The notes beneath the pieces were generated by a model. It saw nothing but the letters and a program-made list of their open reading frames with translations. It made no database searches and had not been told where the DNA came from. A DNA stretch of 64,000 bases. Origin: M3007 sp965249785. GTDB lineage: Bacteria; Bacteroidota; Bacteroidia; Chitinophagales; Saprospiraceae. The stretch spans positions 62,001 through 126,000 of the forward strand of contig CBDFMU010000012.1 in NCBI GenBank assembly GCA_965249785.1, read 5' to 3'. Each line of letters starts with the position of its first letter. Position 1 is the stretch's first letter. A program made the position numbers and the translations under genes. This document shows, piece after piece, positions 35,901-42,889 of this stretch.

Positions 35901-36859
35901 GCGGTGGGTGTGTTGCTGGCTGCTTGTACCTGAATACCATTTAAAGTGCCTACAGTGGTACCACCCACGGAACTTGTTAATGTGTTAAAAGACACATTAA
36001 AACCATTAGAGTTTCTTACCAGTATGCCATTCACTGTTCCCGAGACATTTGCAAACGCAGAGAAAGTGCCCGTCGTGCCAAAGTTCGTGATTGTATTTGC
36101 CTGGGCACCACCTGTGCCTCCTATATCTATCCCGGTATTGGCATCGGCAGCAGCAGTAGCTCCAATGACAACAATGCCCTGGTTCACATTATTGATTGTA
36201 TTACCATAAATTTTCGACCCACTGTTTCCACCTGCAGTAGTGGTAGCCGTAGCGGAAGTGGTAGGTGCTGCGGCAGTATGGGTGGAGTTACTATAAATAC
36301 CAAAGGTGTTTTGGTAAGTCCTGTTCAGCGCAATGGTATTGTTCTGAATAGTAATATTCTGTGCACCATTCGTAGAAGTTGCATACAACAAGGCTACCCC
36401 CCATTCTACCATGTTATTCGTAGCTGCGGCAGTTGTAGTATTAGCTGCATTTTCATTCATCACAAAATTCTGCAGAGTCATAAAATCAGAACCGATGAAT
36501 TTGAAGATAGCATCGTTCAGGTTACCAGCTGTTCCAGCAGGACTTGGAGCTGTTATCGTGTTACCGCTACCGGTAATAGTTACCGTGTTTATGCTCGATG
36601 CTCCGGTCAGCAATGCTGTAATAGAATAACCACCTGCCGGGCAGGTTTGAGGATTACTAGCAGCCAGGGTAATTGTTACCGGACCAGAGATGGCTGTTTG
36701 GGCGTTCAAATCAGTAATAGCGGCTGCCAACGTAGTGTAAGTAGCCATAAGGCCCGGCGTGGTATTACCCGGGTTGGTGACGGTTACTTGCGCAGTCATG
36801 CTCCCCTGAACGAGAAGAAATAAACCCGCAAAAATGCAAATCCGTGTAAAAATCTTCAT
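29996..36859 (-). CDS. Giant secreted beta-helix protein with dockerin-like C-terminus
   Basis: A 2287-residue protein, signal peptide MKIFTRICIFAGLFLLVQGSMTAQ. Most of it is right-handed parallel beta-helix sequence (many NTISxN, NNIxN, IxNNxI turns). Three modules end alike (TPDIGGDEG, TPDIGADEF, TPDMGADEF). Modules two and three, about residues 965-1475 and 1587-2095, are close copies (both with LTDAAYTEA, NTLTIKPTLA and NGADYVTIDGSI) separated by a CARDB-like domain (VDAGVTAIVLPP..., about 1476-1585). The end (about 2220-2287) has two dockerin-like calcium motifs, SGDINSPKDDNIDFPDYSVWE and DLNGDGTVDFLDYPIWE. No T9SS sorting domain is seen, unlike its neighbours. Probably a very large surface or matrix protein; role unknown. 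Confidence 0.85.
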   Translation of the reverse strand: MKIFTRICIFAGLFLLVQGSMTAQVTVTNPGNTTPGLMATYTTLAAAITDLNAQTAISGPVTITLAASNPQTCPAGGYSITALLTGASSINTVTITGSGNTITAPSPAGTAGNLNDAIFKFIGSDFMTLQNFVMNENAANTTTAAATNNMVEWGVALLYATSTNGAQNITIQNNTIALNRTYQNTFGIYSNSTHTAAAPTTSATATTTAGGNSGSKIYGNTINNVNQGIVVIGATAAADANTGIDIGGTGGAQANTITNFGTTGTFSAFANVSGTVNGILVRNSNGFNVSFNTLTSSVGGTTVGTLNGIQVQAASNTPTATFTNTINSNNISLQSGLAAGAINGINYPAGSASATSTANINSNNFGTFGHTVAASGTITFITLLSTNLNTSISSNTFTNITTNTTGSVTFFSNAISVPTSGGTQTINSNSIVTAFNKTGAGGTITVFSSNASSVTGSIISMQNNNFSNITVTGATGFVGINNTDGGSPTKTVSGNTFNNINGGTGTINPITVNFLGATSSVSTNTITNISWGAALTGLTIGSSSTATTLNVSSNIITNLSSTASVTGLTVASTSTTTNINNNTISTLSSTGAVLVTGLGVSGAATANVFKNKICDLSGSNATSTVSGILISGGTTVNVYNNLIGDLRTPAANAANPLIGLSITGGTTVNAYFNTVRIAGTSSGALFGSSAVSVSSTPTVSLRNNIFVNLSTTNGAAFTAAHRRSSTTLTSYAAASNNNLFYAGTPGATNVIFYDGTSNDQTLAAYKTRVASRDNASITENVPFLSTTCGNVNFLHIDPTVPTQVESGAAMISGITDDYDGDVRNVSTPDIGGDEGTFTLADLSAPSIATITLVGTACNLTSRNVTAVLTDPSGVDNASFQPRIYFRKNGGAYSSAAGSLTSGTVNSGTWTFTITYATVGGVVASDVIDYFIVAQDALGNAGGNPQAGLVLTNVNTVTTPPTTPLTYTVQGFLSGSYNVGAGQPYTTLSAAISAYNNSCLAGAVTFLLTDAAYTEASAMTINANANASATNTLTIKPTLANTTIAVTGGSATAIFFLNGADYVTIDGSISATANTVCPASAASRDLTITNTNTGTSSAVIWLGSNGADGATNNTIKNCKLVGSSPTTGTLVALGSGSSTIGLFVATAPNNSNSYINNDLSKATFAILSIGTSAAAKNTGTIINQNIINTALPNNISRGGIFVAFDDGVAINGNNISNISGTTSNYAWGISCGLLTTSATSTTGNDVTNATITKNIIGSIRAASTYGVAGISVASVTSGTTLIADNMIADAFTNGTSGDIGAGIYIGGGVGSTTNVYYNSIQMASTLTGGALSNFGIAINGSNPVVDLRNNIITNTGSNGANLNRAIGLAYSTFTNLTSNYNDLIVAGTGSAIGQTGTLLGTGFTASTTLANWQTNTTKDANSQNVAPVFVSSTDLHLFVSSNPLLNGTGTPVSVTVDIDCVTRNATTPDIGADEFDEPVIVDAGVTAIVLPPTVCGGSVLVSATVKNFGTVTLTSLLIDWTVTPGGAQPQVNPGVISIAPGASATFPLGSFTFVPGTVYSINAVTSSPNGGADGVPGNDAFTQGGVQTGMAGTYTVGAGGNYANLTAAVADYNTRSLCGAVLLSLTDAAYTEAAAVTINANTAASATNTLTIKPTLAGTTIAVTGGSSTAIFVLNGADYVTIDGSISITANTICPVSAASRDITLTNTNTGGSSAIIWLQTTAVGANAATNNTIKNCIIVGNSNTTTLFGLGSGSATISITSLGTGNNNNSFVNNNISKTQYGIYSQGASAANKNTGTVINQNLVNTVSPNNVQVGGIWVGFESGVTISGNNIGHINTSTITPAFGITLGLRPSNTFTAFAGNEVTGATVSKNVLNDILRTGDGTSLGIAVSAVTTTASPANTISNNMIAGVRSTAATPSDFVAGILVGGGAQGSTKIYYNSISLTGLGSNTSPGFAIAIGGTDPVVDVRNNIFVNKMTSTSGKMYAIGLGYSTYVNLTSDNNDFYTTAAPLAVIGGLSNTPTGDQATLAAWQGTTAKDANSKNIDPNFVSATDLHLVPASNAALNNFGTPIAVTDDIDCDTRSVTTPDMGADEFEITVSLNLTAFIEGFMNGSTMRPVLMNSGVGASATDCDNITVELHNATAPYALAQTFTGVLQTNGTLTCTFPGDVFGKSFYIVLKHRNALQTWSAAPIVISASTSYNFSTAATQAYGSNMVLVGSLWTLYSGDINSPKDDNIDFPDYSVWEADYFNFAFGYIVSDLNGDGTVDFLDYPIWEKNYFNFVSTAKP

Positions 36860-37231
36860 TCTTAGAAAATTGAAATTTTTAACTGAAGAAGGTACCTGAT
36901 ATTCATGAAAATAAACCTCCCACAGGGATACTAATCCTTGTGAAAGTGTGGAAAATTGTCCTTAAAGTGGGTGTTAGATGTGCAAAGGAAGTATAAAAAA
37001 CGGGAAAAAAAGCTTATTGTAAAAATGTTATTTTTCTACTGGCTTAAAGTATTCTTACTCTTGCGTCTCCAATACAATATTTTTTATATGTTATTACTCG
37101 ATTCTCTTGCATTTCCTATAAAAGATTACTGCTTGAAATCTTCATCTTAGGAACGTCTATCTAAAAAATACAAATGCCGATAACCTTATACAGGCCATCG
37201 GCATTTGAAAATGAATTTTATTCAGAAAGAC
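36860..37231. other. Intergenic region upstream of the giant protein gene
   Basis: 372 bp, strongly AT-rich. It holds the terminator of the 978-residue protein gene (37172-37206) and presumably the promoter of the giant gene, but I found no exact TAnnTTTG on the minus strand. A 64-codon plus-strand ORF here is low-complexity and not convincing. Confidence 0.5.
37172..37206 (-). terminator. Terminator hairpin, copy 3 of the AAATGCCGA element
   Basis: A 10-bp perfect stem (37172-37181 with 37197-37206). The loop sequence is nearly the same as copy 2 (ACAGGCC shared). It lies 26 bp beyond the stop of the T9SS gene at 37232. Confidence 0.83.
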
Positions 37232-40162
37232 TTACTGCTTCACAAAGCGCACTGGTGTAGATACCGCCGTGCTATTGCTGACTGTTACGCTATATACACC
37301 TGATTGCAGGCCATTCAGCGTAAGTGGCAATTCGTTGATATCCTTAACCGCTTCAACTACTTGTTGCAGCACCAAACGGCCAGTCATGTCCATCACGCGT
37401 ACCGTTACTTTTTCTTCTTCCGTAGAAGTGAACTGTACAGTCACTTTATCTACGGTTGGAGAAGGATACACACTGGTGATACCGAAGTTGTCACCTTTCC
37501 GAGTCAGCACAATGCTATTAGAAAGGTTTTCTTTACCATCAATATCCACCGAACGCAGACGGTAGTAAGCACGTGCCAACGGAGCATTATCCAGAAGCGA
37601 ATAAGTCACAGAAGCTTGCGAATTGCTTTTGCCAGCCACACGGCCTACTTCCGACCAGCGAATGCCATCAGTAGAACGTTCTACAATATGGGATTGCACA
37701 TTTTTCTCCGTCAGTGTTTCCCATTCCAGCATATTGCTGCTACCCACAATACGACCAGTGAAAGACTTCAGCTCGATAGGAAGAGCAGTACCAGTAGCAT
37801 TGATGGTAAACATGAAAGGTGAAGGAGCAGTGGCAGTACCAGTGTAGTGGTACACACGGAAAAAATAAGTAGCCGTGTTTTCTGTACTGTTACCACCATG
37901 TAAAGACAAAGCCGTCATAGTAAGAGCTTCTCCACCATTCGTGAGAGGTCCCGCAAGTACCTGTAAGTCTGCACACACAGAAGCACCCGTACAGCTACCT
38001 GCTGTTGTAAAGCCCTGAACTACAATATCTTGTGGAGTGGTTGGTATTACATTGATCGTAATATCTCCTCCATCAGCATCGGTAGTGAAACTGTACCATA
38101 CATCATAGTCAGTAACACTAACCGTTGTACAAGTACCACCCGTCCCTGGTGCACCGGTTGCAGTAGCACTTTCAGTAGTTTGGACGCCTGGGGAAACAAA
38201 AACGCCCGGACCACTCGTGATGCTGGTAGCACCTGAGCACAGGTCATTAGCAGGTGGTGGTGGTGGTGCTCCGGTCATGTAGGAGAAAACCGTTCCGTTG
38301 CAACCTACAGCATCGCCAGCAGCATTGGTAGGTACTATATACCAATAGTAAGTCGTATTGTATACCTGGCCAGTTGGAGTGTAGGTAGTAGCCGGAGCTG
38401 CTACCGTAGCAACCAAGGTAGTAGGAGGATTCACCGTACCCAAATATACCTTATAACCAGATGGAGCTCCACCAGTTGCCGGGGCGGTCCAAGTCAAAGG
38501 AGTGTTTATAGCGACATTAGTTGCACCATTGGCAGGAGAAACGAGAGTAGCACAGGTCGGCACAGCAGGTAATGTCTTTAAACAAGCATTCTGCGTGGTA
38601 TTGCCACTAGAAGCGTATGTGTACAGACGAATGTAGTAGGTATTACCTACCGTCAGGCCAGTTAGTGTGGCACCTGCATCTACATCACTACAAGCTGTAG
38701 CAACCATAGAGCTAGCGCAAGCACTGGAAAATACTTGCCAGAAGATATCGGTCAAGCCAGATACATACGTCCACTGTAAAACAAGAGACGTAGCAGGAGC
38801 GACAAAAGAAAACCATACGTCATCGTCTGGCGTACCTGAATTAGAGGTGCATGAGCCCGTAGGAGTTACACCTGAATTGGTCGCACCAGCCGTGGTTTGG
38901 GCAGAAAGCGTTGCACAAGTGCCGTCAGTAGGTATTGTTGGAAATGCCGTTGCTGTAGCACAGTTATCGTTGGCAGGTGGCGGAGGGGGTGTTTTCAAAC
39001 AAAGAGTCTGAACCGTGAATCCAGTAGTAGCATACGTATATAACCGGATGTAATAGGTGTTTCCTACCGTTAAGCCCGTTATGGTACCACCAGCGTCGGT
39101 ATCTGTGCAAAGAATGGAAGTCATACTACTACCACAGGCACTGGAAAATACCTGCATGTAAATATCGGTCAGACCAGATACGTAGGTAGCTTGCAGTAGC
39201 AAAGACGTAGCAGGAGCTACAAAAGAAAACCATACGTCATCATCTGGCGAACCCGAATTAGAGGTGCATGACCCAGTTGGGGTCACGTTCGAATTCGTAG
39301 CAGCAGAAGTAGTTTGGGACGAAAGAGTGGCACAAGTTCCGTCAGTAGGGATAGTTGGAAAAGCGGTTGCCGTAGCGCAATTGTCATTGGCTGGTGGTGG
39401 GCCAGCAGTCGTAAAGCATCTTGGTGTGCAGGAAGCTGGCTTAGCACCGGCACAGTCCTTAGGGATTACCATCCACCGATATTGAGTCAACTGGTTCAAA
39501 GGGGTAGTAACCGTATAAGAAGGGCTATTGACCGTTGCTACCAAAGTAGTCGGAGTGATGCTGCAAGACGCATCGACATCAAGATAAACCTCATAGCTGG
39601 CTGCACCAGCAGAAGCAACCCAAGTAAGAGTCGGCATGACTGATACTCCTGTTGCGTTAGCTGCCGGGCTGCTTAGCGTTGGACAGGCTGGAGCGCCAGG
39701 ACCAGTAGTGCAGGAAGCGCAAATCAGTCCATAGTAATTGCAAAAGCTACCACTAGTACCGCAAACTGAACCAGTATAGGTGTTTGTTTGCACGTGCACC
39801 TCAGTAGTAGTCGCCACGAAAGTGATGCTGGTAAGGTTATTGACCATATTTGTTTGAGAGGTCAATACGGTACCAGCAGCATCGTATAGGGTCGTAATAA
39901 ACGCACCTGCAGTGGTAGTACTAGTACTGGTCAACCCGGGTACGTTATTACCGATTTGATACGTATTGCCAATAGTCAGTCCCGTGAATTTGGCATATTC
40001 GTTGATGTAGTGACAGCCAGGCGAAGCAGTTACCGTGGAGCAGGTAGTAGCCGCAACTCCTGAACCATAAATAGCGCCCTGAGTACACTGCGCCTGAACT
40101 TGAGTCCAGGCAGCCAGCATTAGGGCGAGGCTTAAAAGAAGACATCGTGTAAGTAATTTCAT
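37232..40162 (-). CDS. Secreted T9SS-sorted multidomain protein with tandem modules
   Basis: The ATG at 40162 (MKLLTRCLLLSLALMLAAWTQVQAQ) gives a signal peptide and 976 residues; an in-frame TTG lies two codons upstream. After an N-terminal beta domain and an FN3-like module come two near-identical 135-residue modules in tandem (each ANDNCATATAFPTIP...DDDVWFSFVAPATS...GLTVGNTYYIRLYTY). Next are another FN3-like module (PSGYKVYLGTVNPP...YWYIVPTN) and a third, divergent DDVWYSFTT-type module. The shared C-terminal block ends VRFVKQ. It is probably secreted through T9SS and surface-bound. The repeat pair lies at about 38990-39400 and 38575-38985. Confidence 0.87.
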   Translation of the reverse strand: MKLLTRCLLLSLALMLAAWTQVQAQCTQGAIYGSGVAATTCSTVTASPGCHYINEYAKFTGLTIGNTYQIGNNVPGLTSTSTTTAGAFITTLYDAAGTVLTSQTNMVNNLTSITFVATTTEVHVQTNTYTGSVCGTSGSFCNYYGLICASCTTGPGAPACPTLSSPAANATGVSVMPTLTWVASAGAASYEVYLDVDASCSITPTTLVATVNSPSYTVTTPLNQLTQYRWMVIPKDCAGAKPASCTPRCFTTAGPPPANDNCATATAFPTIPTDGTCATLSSQTTSAATNSNVTPTGSCTSNSGSPDDDVWFSFVAPATSLLLQATYVSGLTDIYMQVFSSACGSSMTSILCTDTDAGGTITGLTVGNTYYIRLYTYATTGFTVQTLCLKTPPPPPANDNCATATAFPTIPTDGTCATLSAQTTAGATNSGVTPTGSCTSNSGTPDDDVWFSFVAPATSLVLQWTYVSGLTDIFWQVFSSACASSMVATACSDVDAGATLTGLTVGNTYYIRLYTYASSGNTTQNACLKTLPAVPTCATLVSPANGATNVAINTPLTWTAPATGGAPSGYKVYLGTVNPPTTLVATVAAPATTYTPTGQVYNTTYYWYIVPTNAAGDAVGCNGTVFSYMTGAPPPPPANDLCSGATSITSGPGVFVSPGVQTTESATATGAPGTGGTCTTVSVTDYDVWYSFTTDADGGDITINVIPTTPQDIVVQGFTTAGSCTGASVCADLQVLAGPLTNGGEALTMTALSLHGGNSTENTATYFFRVYHYTGTATAPSPFMFTINATGTALPIELKSFTGRIVGSSNMLEWETLTEKNVQSHIVERSTDGIRWSEVGRVAGKSNSQASVTYSLLDNAPLARAYYRLRSVDIDGKENLSNSIVLTRKGDNFGITSVYPSPTVDKVTVQFTSTEEEKVTVRVMDMTGRLVLQQVVEAVKDINELPLTLNGLQSGVYSVTVSNSTAVSTPVRFVKQ
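38575..39400 (-). repeat. Tandem duplication inside the 976-residue surface protein
   Basis: Two adjacent roughly 410-bp units encode the same 135-residue module with most residues unchanged, including PTGSCTSNSG and FVAPATSL. It is a recent in-frame duplication. Confidence 0.8.
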
Positions 40163-40660
40163 AAACAAGAATGTAAAAGGTTGAAAAGATTGGGAAATTT
40201 GTTGAAAAGCAGAAAATATGAGATTGCTAACGCGAAATGGCGTGAATCACAAAACAGAAAAATGAAGACGATTTCAAATGAAATATTCCTGCTCGCCAGA
40301 GGATATGAAAATGGGGCTTTGGAGAGCGGGTTGGAAGATTGCGCCGCAGGTAACCTGAAGGATGACGATTAAAAAGAAGATTTTAACAATGTCCTGCTCC
40401 CCTATAATTAGTTTGACCAGATACCCAGCAAAGAAAAGGGTTTAATGCTATGTAAAGCTACTGTAAAGCAATTTTTTTTCTACCATGCTTTGCCCAGAAA
40501 AGTTGCATTTTTTGTAAATCGAAATAATTATTGGAAAAAGTAGATATGAATGGGTGTTTTCAAAATATAATTGTAGTATGCAAAAAAATCAATTTTGTAA
40601 ATGATTGTAAACAGATGAAAGCAACCGTAAAAATTGGTTGCCTATAGAATTGTCATTTTT
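40163..40660. other. AT-rich intergenic region
   Basis: About 500 bp between the surface-protein cluster and the next gene. A short inverted pair GCAACC (40621-40626) and GGTTGC (40636-40641) could be a weak terminator for the gene ending at 40661. A 63-codon plus-strand ORF at 40181-40372 has no recognisable features. Nothing else seen. Confidence 0.45.
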
Positions 40661-41149
40661 TTAAAATAGCCGTCGGTGCCAGCTGCGGGCATAAGGAACG
40701 AGCCATTGGTCAGCTAGTTGCCCACGCTTTTCCACCAATGTATTTGCCACCAGCGTCGTCTCGGTAATGGTGCCATCCTGGCGGAGAGCAGCAAATTCTG
40801 CACGGTCAGCTACCTGCAGTTGGCCTGCGCTGTTCACCCATCCAAAACGCATCCGCTCGAACCAGTCCAGGCCGAGCTGCTGGCCAAGTTGTTCCAGAAA
40901 ATGGACGGACTTGTCAATGGAGCAGCCGCTGGCTCCTGCCTGCGTCTCGTCTACCACCAGGATCAGAAACTGGTTTTCCAATACTTCGGATTTGGCGAGC
41001 AAGGCCTGGTTATGCGCCGTCCAGGTGCGCACGAAACTGGCGAGTTGTTGGCGCGTGACATCCGCTTCGGCATCGGTTAGGCGGCGGCTGGCGGTGTAGA
41101 CCCAGATGCGGGAATCGGGAGAAAGGGTGGTATCGTGGGCGAGGAGCAT
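40661..41149 (-). CDS. Conserved hypothetical protein (Bacteroidota)
   Basis: A 162-residue soluble protein of a family common in Bacteroidota. I recognise the conserved pattern IWVYTASRRLTDAEA, FVRTWTAHNQALLAK, FLILVVDETQAGASGCSIDK and the C-terminal QWLVPYARSWHRR. Homologues are sometimes labelled 'ABC transporter ATPase', but there is no Walker A or signature motif, so that name is not supported. It has no signal peptide or membrane segment. The ASGCSIDK stretch, with its single conserved cysteine, is the most striking part. Function unknown. Confidence 0.8.
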   Translation of the reverse strand: MLLAHDTTLSPDSRIWVYTASRRLTDAEADVTRQQLASFVRTWTAHNQALLAKSEVLENQFLILVVDETQAGASGCSIDKSVHFLEQLGQQLGLDWFERMRFGWVNSAGQLQVADRAEFAALRQDGTITETTLVANTLVEKRGQLADQWLVPYARSWHRRLF

Positions 41150-41157
41150 TAGAAATA

Positions 41158-41302
41158 GGAGTTAGTATTTAGGAGTCAGGAGTCAGGAGTCAGCGTAGAG
41201 GGGTCATGATGTAGGAAGTAAAATTTATGTGGACTGTTGAAGCATTTTGTTCTGCTGCCGAAAGAATGGCGTCTTCCTGTCTCCTGCCTCCTAATTCCTA
41301 AT
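41158..41302. repeat. AGGAGTCAGG-word repeats with inverted arms
   Basis: The left block (about 41158-41193) is tandem GGAGTCA words. The right block (about 41277-41302) carries the complementary TCCTGCCTCCTAATTCCTAA words and runs into the end of the Fe-S gene. It has the same arrangement as 11798-11875 and 13224-13385. Confidence 0.55.
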
Positions 41303-42083
41303 TTCCAACCACGTTGGCCAGAATCATTTCGGAGAGGTCATACACCGGAATTTGCTCGTTTTTTTCGCGGGCTTTGAGTCCATCTTGCAACATAGTGAGG
41401 CAAAAAGGGCAATTGGCAACGATGGCCGTGGGATTAGTGCCCAAAGCTTCGTCGATACGCTCCACATTGATGCGCTTGTTGCCGGGTTCGTCCTCTTTCC
41501 ACATCTGTGCGCCACCTGCGCCGCAGCAGAGGCCGTTTTTGCGCGAGCGTTTCATTTCTACCAAATCGGTGTCTAACACTTCGAGTAGGGAACGTGGCAC
41601 TTCGTACACGTCATTGGCGCGGCCTAGATAGCAGGAATCGTGATACGTAATACGCTGTCCTTTAAACGTGCCCCCTTCCTTCATTTTTAATTTCCCACTC
41701 TCGATTAGAGAATGAATCAACTGCGTGTGATGCACCACTTCATAGTCGCCGCCAAGGGCCGGGTATTCATTTTTCAAAATATTGAAACAGTGCGGACAAG
41801 CCGTGACGATTTTTTTTACGCCGTACATATTCAGCGTCTCGATGTTCATCGCGGCAGTCATCTGAAACAGGAACTCGTTGCCGGCGCGTCGGGCCGGATC
41901 GCCGGTACAACGTTCTTCGTTGCCGAGAATGGCGAATTGCACCCCAGCGTGATGCAGGATGTCGCATAAGGTGCGGGTCACTTTCTGGGCGCGGGCATCG
42001 TAACTTCCGGCACAACCGACCCAAAACAGGATTTCGGGAGTGAGGCCTTCGGACTGGTATTCGGCTATTGTTTTGGCGAGCAT
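41298..42083 (-). CDS. (Fe-S)-binding protein with two CCG domains
   Basis: Start at the ATG at 42083 (MLAKTIAEYQSEGLTPEILF), giving 261 residues; the upstream in-frame residues are hydrophobic filler. Two cysteine-rich CCG domains are visible. The first is around FWVGCAGSYDARAQ...CTGDPARR...TACPHCFN. The second is around TYHDSCYLGRANDVYEVPR...GLCCGAGGAQMW...VANCPFCLTML. These domains bind Fe-S clusters in heterodisulfide-reductase D-, GlpC- and GlcF-like electron-transfer proteins. The ferredoxin-domain partner usually found next to it is not downstream in this window. Likely cytoplasmic or membrane-associated redox role. Confidence 0.9.
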   Translation of the reverse strand: MLAKTIAEYQSEGLTPEILFWVGCAGSYDARAQKVTRTLCDILHHAGVQFAILGNEERCTGDPARRAGNEFLFQMTAAMNIETLNMYGVKKIVTACPHCFNILKNEYPALGGDYEVVHHTQLIHSLIESGKLKMKEGGTFKGQRITYHDSCYLGRANDVYEVPRSLLEVLDTDLVEMKRSRKNGLCCGAGGAQMWKEDEPGNKRINVERIDEALGTNPTAIVANCPFCLTMLQDGLKAREKNEQIPVYDLSEMILANVVGN

Positions 42084-42165
42084 GGCGGACTGGTAAAGGG
42101 CAAGGGAAAAACAAAAGGCAATATAGCAAACTAAGCAAATCCACAATCAAAATCATCAAGTTCTA

Positions 42166-42213
42166 CTCCATCTACTCTCCCCCATTTACGGGGGGAGTTG
42201 GAGGGGGGCTAGC
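42166..42213 (+). repeat. CTCCCCCATT-type dispersed repeat, copy 1
   Basis: A 48-bp sequence containing CTCCCCCATTTACGGGGGGAG, a small perfect-ended hairpin, followed by GGAGGGGGGCT. The reverse complement of 45194-45241 matches it along its full length with about ten differences. Confidence 0.75.
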
Positions 42214-42215
42214 AT

Positions 42216-42491
42216 TCAAGCGTGGGCAGGCGTTCTTTGGGTGTAAGCAGTGACTTGTTCATGAAGCTCACGCACCATCGTCGGCAGGTGTTCAAAGGAT
42301 GTGTCCATTTCCCTGCGTAATGCTTCCAGTCCTTGCTCGCCGAACTGCTCAGCATCCAGCCACAAACGGTCGTTCAGGGCTTGACGATCCGCCTCGGAAG
42401 GCGCCATGAGATAGAGCATGAAAAAAACGCGAAGGGTAGGGGAATCGGTAAAGCGTGTGACTATGTGATAGACTTGATCGTACTTGTTCAT
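42216..42491 (-). CDS. Hypothetical protein, upstream-coupled small gene
   Basis: A 91-residue acidic, probably helical protein (MNKYDQVYHIVTRFTDSPTL ... MDTSFEHLPTMVRELHEQVTAYTQ). I do not recognise it. It has no signal peptide or membrane segment. Its ATG overlaps the stop of the preceding 64-residue gene in an ATGA, so the two are translationally coupled. The gene ends 3 bp from the CTCCCCC repeat. Confidence 0.65.
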   Translation of the reverse strand: MNKYDQVYHIVTRFTDSPTLRVFFMLYLMAPSEADRQALNDRLWLDAEQFGEQGLEALRREMDTSFEHLPTMVRELHEQVTAYTQRTPAHA

Positions 42492-42682
42492 GGGTCGAAA
42501 GATTTTAATGTGTTTTTTATATCATTTATCTCGTCCAAAATGGCATCCACATATTCCTCAAATTCTTTTCGGTCTTTAAACGAATATTTCGAGTTTTTGA
42601 CGCGGAAATCCAACAACATTTTCAGAGTCTCCAATTTCAGAAGCAGTCCATCTTTCTCTTTTTCCTTTTCGGTCACTTTCAA
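42488..42682 (-). CDS. Hypothetical small helical protein
   Basis: 64 residues starting at a TTG codon (no ATG in frame; an in-frame stop lies two codons upstream). The protein is highly charged and likely a two-helix coiled coil (KVTEKEKEKDGLLLKLETLK ... EFEEYVDAILDEINDIKNTL). It overlaps the next gene by 4 bp. This coupling to a 91-residue partner is the only hint of function; a regulator or antitoxin-type pair is possible but unproven. Confidence 0.55.
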   Translation of the reverse strand: MKVTEKEKEKDGLLLKLETLKMLLDFRVKNSKYSFKDRKEFEEYVDAILDEINDIKNTLKSFDP

Positions 42683-42688
42683 CGGGTT

Positions 42689-42889
42689 TTAAAATGTGGC
42701 CAATGCCACTGCAAGCATACGGTGAACGACGACACCAAACAAGGAACCACCGATATTTTTTGGCACACCTATAATAAAGATGGACTTCCCAATTTGTCGA
42801 CCCCTCGCGGAGCAGTAACAAACTGGAAAGTCCATTATATACGAAACAACGACGGATTTGGAAATCTGTCTTATATCAATGCCTGGTGA
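42689..42889 (+). pseudogene. Unassigned coding-like remnant on the plus strand
   Basis: Reading this frame gives about 66 codons with normal codon use, containing KCGQCHCKHTVNDDTKQG, TTDIFWHTYNKDGLPNLSTP and NWKVHYIRNNDGFGNLSYIN, ending in TGA at 42887. There is no ATG; a GTG at 42722 would leave 55 residues. The composition (Asp/Asn/Gly/Trp/Tyr-rich) looks like the C-terminal end of a secreted or polymorphic protein rather than random sequence. I do not recognise the family. It overlaps the end of the VWA gene by 14 bp tail to tail. Probably a truncated leftover. Confidence 0.45.

Noticed and set aside
36956..37150. 64-codon plus-strand ORF
   Set aside because: Lys/Leu/Phe-rich translation of AT-rich intergenic DNA; no supporting context.
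40181..40372. 63-codon plus-strand ORF
   Set aside because: No recognisable features, weak start context, and it sits where the promoter of the minus-strand gene is expected.
40661..41149. ABC transporter ATPase
   Set aside because: A label used for homologues, but no Walker A, signature or Walker B motif is present.
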